A DNA stretch of 64,000 bases from Ridgeia piscesae (lineage: Eukaryota > Annelida > Polychaeta > Sabellida > Siboglinidae), in assembly GCA_025642075.2 (NCBI GenBank), contig JAODUO010000074.1, forward strand, positions 62,001 through 126,000. Reading direction: 5' to 3'. The notes under the pieces are model-generated. The model did no database searches. It was given only the letters and a program-made list of their open reading frames with translations, and was not told the origin of the DNA. Both the position numbers and the translations under genes were made by a program. Below are positions 35,101 through 47,100 of the stretch, one piece after another; the stretch's first letter is position 1, and each line of letters starts with the position of its first letter.

Positions 35101-38100
35101 ACCTGTCAACTATTTACTGTGTGTGATGTCTACAGGTGATACCCACTTTGCTGGGGCACAGTATAGAAACACAACCTGTCAACTATTTACTGTGTGTGAT
35201 GTCTACAGGTGATACCCACTTTGCTGGGGCACAGTATAGAAACACAACCTGTCAACTATTTACTGTGTGTGATGTCTACAGGTGATACCCACTTTGCTGG
35301 GGCACAGTATAGAAACACAACCTGTCAACTATTTACTGTGTGTGATGTCTACAGGTGATACCCACTTTGCTGGGGCACAGTATAGAAACACAACCTGTCA
35401 ACTATTTACTGTGTGTGATGTCTACAGGTGATACCCACTTTGCTGGGGCACAGTACAGAAACACAACCTGTCAACTATTTACTGTGTGTGATGTCTACAG
35501 GTGATACCCACTTTGCTGGGGCACAGTATAGAAACACAACCTGTCAACTATTTACTGTGTGTGATGTCTACAGGTGATACCCACTTTGCTGGGGCACAGT
35601 ACAGAAACACAACCTGTCAACTATTTACTGTGTGTGATGTCTACAGGTGATACCCACTTTGCTGGGGCACAGTATAGAAACACAACCTGTCAACTATTTA
35701 CTGTGTGTGATGTCTACAGGTGATACCCACTTTGCTGGGGCACAGTATAGAAACACAACCTGTCAACTATTTACTGTGTGTGATGTCTACAGGTGATACC
35801 CACTTTGCTGGGGCACAGTATAGAAACACAACCTGTCAACTATTTACTGTGTGTGATGTCTACAGGTGATACCCACTTTGCTGGGGCACAGTATAGAAAC
35901 ACAACCTGTCAACTATTTACTGTGTGTGATGTCTACAGGTGATACCCACTTTGCTGGGGCACAGTATAGAAACACAACCTGTCAACTATTTACTGTGTGT
36001 GATGTCTACAGGTGATACCCACTTTGCTGGGGCACAGTATAGAAACACAACCTGTCAACTATTTACTGTGTGTGATGTCTACAGGTGATACCCACTTTGC
36101 TGGGGCACAGTATAGAAACACAACCTGTCAACTATTTACTGTGTGTGATGTCTACAGGTGATACCCACTTTGCTGGGGCACAGTATAGAAACACAACCTG
36201 TCAACTATTTACTGTGTGTGATGTCTACAGGTGATACCCACTTTGCTGGGGCACAGTATAGAAACACAACCTGTCAACTATTTACTGTGTGTGATTTCTA
36301 CAGGTGATACCCACTTTGCTGGGGCACAGTATAGAAACACAACCTGTCAACTATTTACTGTGTGTGATGTCTACAGGTGATACCCACTTTGCTGGGGCAC
36401 AGTATAGAAACACAACCTGTCAACTATTTACTGTGTGTGATGTCTACAGGTGATACCCACTTTGCTGGGGCACAGTATAGAAACACAACCTGTCAACTAT
36501 TTACTGTGTGTGATGTCTACAGGTGATACCCACTTTGCTGGGGCACAGTATAGAAACACAACCTGTCAACTATTTACTGTGTGTGATGTCTACAGGTGAT
36601 ACCCACTTTGCTGGGGCACAGTATAGAAACACAACCTGTCAACTATTTACTGTGTGTGATGTCTACAGGTGATACCCACTTTGCTGGGGCACAGTATAGA
36701 AACACAACCTGTCAACTATTTACTGTGTGTGATGTCTACAGGTGATACCCACTTTGCTGGGGCACAGTATAGAAACACAACCTGTCAACTATTTACTGTG
36801 TGTGATGTCTACAGGTGATACCCACTTTGCTGGGGCACAGTATAGAAACACAACCTGTCAACTATTTACTGTGTGTGATGTCTACAGGTGATACCCACTT
36901 TGCTGGGGCACAGTATAGAAACACAACCTGTCAACTATTTACTGTGTGTGATGTCTACAGGTGATACCCACTTTGCTGGGGCACAGTATAGAAACACAAC
37001 CTGTCAACTATTTACTGTGTGTGATGTCTACAGGTGATACCCACTTTGCTGGGGCACAGTATAGAAACACAACCTGTCAACTATTTACTGTGTGTGATGT
37101 CTACAGGTGATACCCACTTTGCTGGGGCACAGTATAGAAACACAACCTGTCAACTATTTACTGTGTGTGATGTCTACAGGTGATACCCACTTTGCTGGGG
37201 CACAGTACAGAAACACAACCTGTCAACTATTTACTGTGTGTGATGTCTACAGGTGATACCCACTTTGCTGGGGCACAGTACAGAAACACAACCTGTCAAC
37301 TATTTACTGTGTGTGATGTCTACAGGTGATACCCACTTTGCTGGGGCACAGTATAGAAACACAACCTGTCAACTATTTACTGTGTGTGATGTCTACAGGT
37401 GATACCCACTTTGCTGGGGCACAGTACAGAAACACAACCTGTCAACTATTTACTGTGTGTGATGTCTACAGGTGATACCCACTTTGCTGGGGCACAGTAC
37501 AGAAACACAACCTGTCAACTATTTACTGTGTGTGATGTCTACAGGTGATACCCACTTTGCTGGGGCACAGTACAGAAACACAACCTGTCAACTATTTACT
37601 GTGTGTGATGTCTACAGGTGATACCCACTTTGCTGGGGCACAGTACAGAAACACAACCTGTCAACTATTTACTGTGTGTGATGTCTACAGGTGATACCCA
37701 CTTTGCTGGGGCACAGTATAGAAACACAACCTGTCAACTATTTACTGTGTGTGATGTCTACAGGTGATACCCACTTTGCTGGGGCACAGTATAGAAACAC
37801 AACCTGTCAACTATTTACTGTGTGTGATGTCTACAGGTGATACCCACTTTGCTGGGGCACAGTATAGAAACACAACCTGTCAACTATTTACTGTGTGTGA
37901 TGTCTACAGGTGATACCCACTTTGCTGGGGCACAGTATAGAAACACAACCTGTCAACTATTTACTGTGTGTGATGTCTACAGGTGATACCCACTTTGCTG
38001 GGGCACAGTATAGAAACACAACCTGTCAACTATTTACTGTGTGTGATGTCTACAGGTGATACCCACTTTGCTGGGGCACAGTATAGAAACACAACCTGTC

Positions 38101-41100
38101 AACTATTTACTGTGTGTGATGTCTACAGGTGATACCCACTTTGCTGGGGCACAGTATAGAAACACAACCTGTCAACTATTTACTGTGTGTGATGTCTACA
38201 GGTGATACCCACTTTGCTGGGGCACAGTATAGAAACACAACCTGTCAACTATTTACTGTGTGTGATGTCTACAGGTGATACCCACTTTGCTGGGGCACAG
38301 TATAGAAACACAACCTGTCAACTATTTACTGTGTGTGATTTCTACAGGTGATACCCACTTTGCTGGGGCACAGTATAGAAACACAACCTGTCAACTATTT
38401 ACTGTGTGTGATGTCTACAGGTGATACCCACTTTGCTGGGGCACAGTATAGAAACACAACCTGTCAACTATTTACTGTGTGTGATGTCTACAGGTGATAC
38501 CCACTTTGCTGGGGCACAGTACAGAAACACAACCTGTCAACTATTTACTGTGTGTGATGTCTACAGGTGATACCCACTTTGCTGGGGCACAGTACAGAAA
38601 CACAACCTGTCAACTATTTACTGTGTGTGATGTCTACAGGTGATACCCACTTTGCTGGGGCACAGTATAGAAACACAACCTGTCAACTATTTACTGTGTG
38701 TGATTTCTACAGGTGATACCCACTTTGCTGGGGCACAGTATAGAAACACAACCTGTCAACTATTTACTGTGTGTGATTTCTACAGGTGATACCCACTTTG
38801 CTGGGGCACAGTACAGAAACACAACCTGTCAACTATTTACTGTGTGTGATGTCTACAGGTGATACCCACTTTGCTGGGGCACAGTACAGAAACACAACCT
38901 GTCAACTATTTACTGTGTGTGATTTCTACAGGTGATACCCACTTTGCTGGGGCACAGTACAGAAACACAACCTGTCAACTATTTACTGTGTGTGATTTCT
39001 ACAGGTGATACCCACTTTGCTGGGGCACAGTATAGAAACACAACCTGTCAACTATTTACTGTGTGTGATTTCTACAGGTGATACCCACTTTGCTGGGGCA
39101 CAGTATAGAAACACAACCTGTCAACTATTTACTGTGTGTGATTTCTACAGGTGATACCCACTTTGCTGGGGCACAGTATAGAAACACAACCTGTCAACTA
39201 TTTACTGTGTGTGATGTCTACAGGTGATACCCACTTTGCTGGGGCACAGTACAGAAACACAACCTGTCAACTATTTACTGTGTGTGATTTCTACAGGTGA
39301 TACCCACTTTGCTGGGGCACAGTATAGAAACACAACCTGTCAACTATTTACTGTGTGTGATGTCTACAGGTGATACCCACTTTGCTGGGGCACAGTATAG
39401 AAACACAACCTGTCAACTATTTACTGTGTGTGATGTCTACAGGTGATACCCACTTTGCTGGGGCACAGTATAGAAACACAACCTGTCAACTATTTACTGT
39501 GTGTGATGTCTACAGGTGATACCCACTTTGCTGGGGCACAGTACAGAAACACAACCTGTCAACTATTTACTGTGTGTGATGTCTACAGGTGATACCCACT
39601 TTGCTGGGGCACAGTATAGAAACACAACCTGTCAACTATTTACTGTGTGTGATGTCTACAGGTGATACCCACTTTGCTGGGGCACAGTATAGAAACACAA
39701 CCTGTCAACTATTTACTGTGTGTGATGTCTACAGGTGATACCCACTTTGCTGGGGCACAGTATAGAAACACAACCTGTCAACTATTTACTGTGTGTGATT
39801 TCTACAGGTGATACCCACTTTGCTGGGGCACAGTATAGAAACACAACCTGTCAACTATTTACTGTGTGTGATGTCTACAGGTGATACCCACTTTGCTGGG
39901 GCACAGTACAGAAACACAACCTGTCAACTATTTACTGTGTGTGATTTCTACAGGTGATACCCACTTTGCTGGGGCACAGTATAGAAACACAACCTGTCAA
40001 CTATTTACTGTGTGTGATTTCTACAGGTGATACCCACTTTGCTGGGGCACAGTATAGAAACACAACCTGTCAACTATTTACTGTGTGTGATGTCTACAGG
40101 TGATACCCACTTTGCTGGGGCACAGTACAGAAACACAACCTGTCAACTATTTACTGTGTGTGATGTCTACAGGTGATACCCACTTTGCTGGGGCACAGTA
40201 TAGAAACACAACCTGTCAACTATTTACTGTGTGTGATGTCTACAGGTGATACCCACTTTGCTGGGGCACAGTATAGAAACACAACCTGTCAACTATTTAC
40301 TGTGTGTGATTTCTACAGGTGATACCCACTTTGCTGGGGCACAGTATAGAAACACAACCTGTCAACTATTTACTGTGTGTGATGTCTACAGGTGATACCC
40401 ACTTTGCTGGGGCACAGTATAGAAACACAACCTGTCAACTATTTACTGTGTGTGATTTCTACAGGTGATACCCACTTTGCTGGGGCACAGTATAGAAACA
40501 CAACCTGTCAACTATTTACTGTGTGTGATGTCTACAGGTGATACCCACTTTGCTGGGGCACAGTATAGAAACACAACCTGTCAACTATTTACTGTGTGTG
40601 ATGTCTACAGGTGATACCCACTTTGCTGGGGCACAGTATAGAAACACAACCTGTCAACTATTTACTGTGTGTGATGTCTACAGGTGATACCCACTTTGCT
40701 GGGGCACAGTATAGAAACACAACCTGTCAACTATTTACTGTGTGTGATGTCTACAGGTGATACCCACTTTGCTGGGGCACAGTATAGAAACACAACCTGT
40801 CAACTATTTACTGTGTGTGATGTCTACAGGTGATACCCACTTTGCTGGGGCACAGTATAGAAACACAACCTGTCAACTATTTACTGTGTGTGATGTCTAC
40901 AGGTGATACGGACATCAAAAAACAGCTTAAACAATCGCTTTCTTCCGTACGATGTCATCGAGACAGAGGCTGTGCTGTCCATTGATGATGATGCCCACCT
41001 GCGACATGACGAAATGCTCTTCGGGTTTAGGTATGGGCACATGACTGACATTATTTGGAGTTGCATTGTAGCGCTTACATTTTTCCGACGTTATAAACGT

Positions 41101-44100
41101 TCCGATTGATGTTTCTGTGCATGTGAGATAAATGTAACATCATCAATGTGCAGCGAAAGGACAATGCATTTATGGTATAAATACTACGTGTTATTCGTTA
41201 GGATGTATATAACCTCTCTATAAAGCTATTTGTCGCAAATTAACAAGGTAAACAAGTTTTGAGGCATGTTTTTATAACAAGCGTAAATCATGTGACTCAA
41301 ATGCGCCATAATCCGCAACAGTGATTTAAACAAACATAATATTTATTGTATTGAACGACATTTTAAGCAACTCTTAACAGTAATCATCACAGGAGAGTTA
41401 ACAAACAGCCCATGGCATTTATAAAAAAAATGCTTTGTCGTTTTGCTGCACATTGATGATTTTACATTTATCGTGCATGTGCAGAAACGTCAATCGAAAA
41501 GTTTGTAATGATCGGAAAAATGTAAGCGCGACAACGTCATAGATACCACTTGATGATACTCAAGGGAAAGGTTTTCAAATAGTAAAAAATAACAATAGTA
41601 CAACTTCTGTAGTGCCTTTTCTACCACCTGTGTAATTCGTAATCTAAGATCAGAGGCACAGAATCATTAAGAGTGGTCATGACAAGGGACAGGCGAGTCA
41701 TCATTGCAGCATGTGGATTAGTAGCCTCGTTTAACTGACTCACTTGGCTGTGTAGCTGCGCAGAGAAGGAAGTCTGGTGACATAGCCGGCGTTTAAATGT
41801 TGTCCGTCCGTATGAAGGGCTAAAGAATGCTGCCACCTCACAGAGCCTGGGTAACTGAGGCTAATCCTACCATCGTACCTGCATCGTAAACAACTGCACA
41901 TTTTTATTTCTTTTAATTTTTGTGTGAATATATAAGTTAAACGTTAAATACTTAACTTATAAAAGTATATCCTTATTTTAGTTTTTATTTCACAGTCAGC
42001 CTGAGAGCCAATCAGTGTCTCTAATCTCTACCCTATTCTGCGGTAAGTCCGCACTGGTGGCAACATCAGTAGAGCATTAATCTCCCAGGTGGATGTGAGG
42101 CATTAAAAAGTGCTGCCACCTGACGGGGCCATGGGTAATCGAGGCTAGGTGATAAGTGACTCATTCCCCATACTGTGACATTTTGGTGGTTTAACCATTT
42201 CCACCCATTCCATGTTTGTGTCATGTTCACTTGGCTTGACCCTTGTCACCCTGTCTTGCTGTCATGTCAATTTAAGTTAATCCTTATCACCCTGTCTTGC
42301 TGTCATGTCAACTTAAGTTAACCCTTACCTCTCTGTCTTTCTTGCTGCAATGTGCACTTGTGTTAACCCCGCATCAACGTATTGCTATTGTGTCCACATG
42401 GGTTAACCCATGTCACCCTGTCTTGTCTGCATATGTTAAACCTTATCACAATGTCTTTCTGTTGTGTCCCAGTCGTTTAACCCTTGTCGCCCCATGTTTG
42501 CAGGGTGTGGCGGGAAGCAAGGGACCAAATCGTTGGGTTCCCTGGTCGCTTCCATGCGTGGGACCTGAAACATGACAGTTGGTTGTACAACTCCAACTAC
42601 TCCTGTGAACTCTCCATGGTTCTCACCGGGGCCGCATTCTTCCACAAGGTCAGTCAGCCATATTAGTGTTCACTACCACTCACATGATGTTCAAGATCTC
42701 GACAGTAATCTGTCAGTAAGCATCTGTATCCAGTGTGCAGTCCAGAGTAAAACCCCTGACAGATTTGGTTGCTTAGTTCTAATTTATTTTCTCTAACCAC
42801 TTACCAGGATAAGGACACTAAGAGAGTACAAAATGTCAGCGAGTCCAAATCATATTTGGCAAGGGTTAAAAGTTCCATTGTATCCACCGTTGCACTTCGG
42901 AAATCACTGCTTACATATCTGTGTGATATCGCATCGTTTTCAAGATCTGTACAACTACTTGTCAGTATGCATCTCTATCCAGTTTAAAACTCCTGGCAGA
43001 TTTGGTTGCTTAGTTCTAATTTTATTTACTTTCTTTTTCACAAAGTTAAGACAACTGTTTGTACTTGACTATTCACAGTTGCTGCATCAACTTAATGGAT
43101 TTACCCCCCTATCACTATGTCAGTGTTACATGTAGAGGAAACGGGTTAATTCTGACTTAATTCAGAAGCTTTATTTTTTCTTATTATATGGCAGTACTAC
43201 ATGTACCTGTACAGCCATGTGATGTTTGTCTTGCAGTACTACATGTACCTGTACAGCCATGTGATGTTTGTCTTGCAGTACTACATGTACCTGTACAGCC
43301 ATGTGATGTTTGTCTTGCAGTACTACATGTACCTGTACAGCCATGTGATGTTTGTCTTGCAGTACTACATGTACCTGTACAGCCACGTGATGTTTGTCTT
43401 GCAGTACTACATGTACCTGTACAGCCATGTGATGTTTGTCTTGCAGTACTACATGTATCTGTACAGCCATGTGATGTTTGTCTTGCAGTACTACATGTAC
43501 CTGTACAGCCATGTGATGTTTGTCTTGCAGTACTACATGTACCTGTACAGCCATGTGATGTTTGTCTTGCAGGGACTACATGTACCTGTACAGCCATGTG
43601 ATGTTTGTCTTGCGGTACTACATGTACCTGTACAGCCATGTGATGTTTGTCTTGCAGTACTACATGTACCTGTACAGCCATGTGATGTTTGTCTTGCAGT
43701 ACTACATGTACCTGTACAGCCATGTGATGTTTGTCTTGCGTACTACATGTACCTGTACAGCCATGTGATGTTTGTCTTGCAGTACTACATGTACCTGTAC
43801 AGCCATGTGATGTTTGTCTTGCAGTACTACATGTACCTGTACAGCCATGTGATGTTTGTCTTGCAGTACTACATGTACCTGTACAGCCATGTGATGTTTG
43901 TCTTGCAGTACTACATGTACCTGTACAGCCATGTGATGTTTGTCTTGCAGTACTACATGTACCTGTACAGCCATGTGATGTTTGTCTTGCAGTACTACAT
44001 GTACCTGTACAGCCATGTGATGTTTGTCTTGCAGTACTACATGTACCTGTACAGCCATGTGATGTTTGTCTTGCAGTACTACATGTACCTGTACAGCCAT

Positions 44101-47100
44101 GTGATGTTTGTCTTGCAGTACTACATGTACCTGTACAGCCATGTGATGTTTGTCTTGCGGTACTACATGTACCTGTACAGCCATGTGATGTTTGTCTTGC
44201 AGTACTACATGTACCTGTACAGCCATGTGATGTTTGTCTTGCAGTACTACATGTACCTGTACAGCCATGTGATGTTTGTCTTGCAGTACTACATGTACCT
44301 GTACAGCCATGTGATGTTTGTCTTGCAGTACTACGTGTACCTGTACAGCCACGTGATGTTTGTCTTGCAGTACTACGTGTACCTGTACAGCCACGTGATG
44401 TTTGTCTTGCAGTACTACGTGTACCTGTACAGCCACGTGATGTTTGTCTTGCAGTACTACGTGTACCTGTACAGCCACGTGATGTTTGTCTTGCAGTACT
44501 ACATGTACCTGTACAGCCACGTGATGTTTGTCTTGCAGTACTACATGTACCTGTACAGCCATGTGATGTTTGTCTTGCAGTACTACATGTACCTGTACAG
44601 CCACGTGATGTTTGTCTTGCAGTACTACATGTACCTGTACAGCCATGTGATGTTTGTCTTGCAGTACTACATGTACCTGTACAGCCATGTGATGTTTGTC
44701 TTGCAGTACTACATGTACCTGTACAGCCATGTGATGTTTGTCTTGCAGTACTACATGTACCTGTACAGCCATGTGATGTTTGTCTTGCAGTACTACATGT
44801 ACCTGTACAGCCATGTGATGTTTGTCTTGCAGTACTACTGTACCTGTACAGCCACGTGATGTTTGTCTTGCAGTACTACACGTACCTGTACAGCCACGTG
44901 ATGTTTGTCTTGCAGTACTACACGTATCTGTACAGCCACGTGATGTTTGTCTTGCAGTACTACATGTATCTGTACAGCCACGTGATGTTTGTCTTGCAGT
45001 ACTACACGTATCTGTACAGCCATGTGATGTTTGTCTTGCAGTACTACACGTATCTGTACAGCCATGTGATGTTTGTCTTGCAGTACTACACGTATCTGTA
45101 CAGCCATGTGATGTTTGTCTTGCAGTACTACATGTATCTGTACAGCCATGTGATGTTTGTCTTGCAGTACTACACGTATCTGTACAGCCATGTGATGTTT
45201 GTCTTGCAGTACTACACGTATCTGTACAGCCATGTGATGTTTGTCTTGCAGTACTACATGTATCTGTACAGCCATGTGATGTTTGTCTTGCAGTACTACA
45301 TGTATCTGTACAGCCATGTGATGTTTGTCTTGCAGTACTACATGTACCTGTACAGCCATGTGATGTTTGTCTTGCAGTACTAATGTACCTGTACAGCCAT
45401 GTGATGTTTGTCTTGCAGTACTACAGTACCTGTACAGCCATGTGATGTTTGTCTTGCAGTACTACATGTACCTGTACAGCCATGTGATGTTTGTCTTGCA
45501 GTACTACACGTATCTGTACAGCCATGTGATGTTTGTCTTGCAGTACTACACGTATCTGTACAGCCATGTGATGTTTGTCTTGCAGTACTACATGTACCTG
45601 TACAGCCATGTGATGTTTGTCTTGCAGTACTACAGTATACCTGTACAGCCATGTGATGTTTGTCTTGCAGTACTACATGTACCTGTACAGCCATGTGATG
45701 TTTGTCTTGCAGTACTACATGTACCTGTACAGCCAGTGATGTTTGTCTTGCAGTACTACGTGTACCTGTACAGCCATGTGATGTTTGTCTTGCAGTACTA
45801 CAGTACTGTACAGCCATGTGATGTTTGTCTTGCAGTACTACGTACTGTACAGCCATGTGATGTTTGTCTTGCAGTACTACACGTATCTGTACAGCCATGT
45901 GATGTTTGTCTTGCAGTACTACACGTATCTGTACAGCCATGTGATGTTTGTCTTGCAGTACTACATGTACCTGTACAGCCATGTGATGTTTGTCTTGCAG
46001 TACTACATGTATCTGTACAGCCATGTGATGTTTGTCTTGCAGTACTACATGTATCTGTACAGCCATGTGATGTTTGTCTTGCAGTACTACATGTATCTGT
46101 ACAGCCATGTGATGTTTGTCTTGCAGTACTACATGTACCTGTACAGCCATGTGATGTTTGTCTTGCAGTACTACACGTACCTGTACAGCCATGTGATGTT
46201 TGTCTTGCAGTACTACACGTACCTGTACAGCCATGTGATGTTTGTCTTGCAGTACTACATGTACCTGTACAGCCATGTGATGTTTGTCTTGCAGTACTAC
46301 ACGTATACCTGTACAGCCATGTGATGTTTGTCTTGCAGTACTACACGTATACCTGTACAGCCATGTGATGTTTGTCTTGCAGTACTACATGTACCTGTAC
46401 AGCCATGTGATGTTTGTCTTGCAGTACTATGTGTACCTGTACAGCCACGTGATGTTTGTCTTGCAGTACTATGTGTACCTGTACAGCCACGTGATGTTTG
46501 TCTTGCAGTACTACATGTACCTGTTCTGCCATGTGATGTTTGTTTTGCAGTACTACATGTACCTGTACAGCCATGTGATGCCGCCAGAGATCAGAGAGAA
46601 GGTGGACGAGTACCTCAACTGTGAGGATCTCGCCATGAACTTCCTCGTAGCCCACATCACAAGGAAGCCTCCAATCAAGGTGAGGTATTGCTGTTTGTGC
46701 GGAGTAGTCACCATCGTCGTGGCAACATGGAATACTTGTTTGTAGTCATTAGCAACTTCGGTCGTTTTAAACATGATACGTGCATATGTTGATATTGTCA
46801 TTCCTTGGTCTTTAGAGCAGTGTTAATTACCCTGATAAATTAATATAACCCACGTCACCAGATATATCGTTGAAATAATATTCCCGTCTAAACTATTAGT
46901 GATTGCTGTTTATTGTAAGTGACCTCTGAATTGACCTTGCCATCTCATGACCTACAAACAAGTTTTGTGAAGCAGTCAAAGATGGTTGTGAAATAAGTGG
47001 AGCATTTAGATATTCCATCAGGTATATTTGTTTGAAATTCTAGCCCCAAATGGTTTTATTCTGTCAGAAAAACACAAGACAGGTTTCTCTGCAAAACCTG

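Noticed and set aside
34114..40902. CRISPR-like array
   Set aside because: Units are contiguous with no spacers, the genome is eukaryotic, and the unit contains the EXTL3 acceptor.
40903..41109. Separate small gene with the SIDDDAHL motif
   Set aside because: It is the fourth coding exon of EXTL3 (40903-41030) followed by intron; the phase and flanking exons fit exactly.
43201..45383. Open frames of about 550 codons across the 42-bp array taken as a stand-alone gene
   Set aside because: The frame is the EXTL3 exon start repeated, not an independent gene. Other-frame and minus-strand frames ([14 protein letters not shown] and [14 protein letters not shown] types) are shadows of the repeat. 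Only inclusion through alternative EXTL3 splicing remains plausible.
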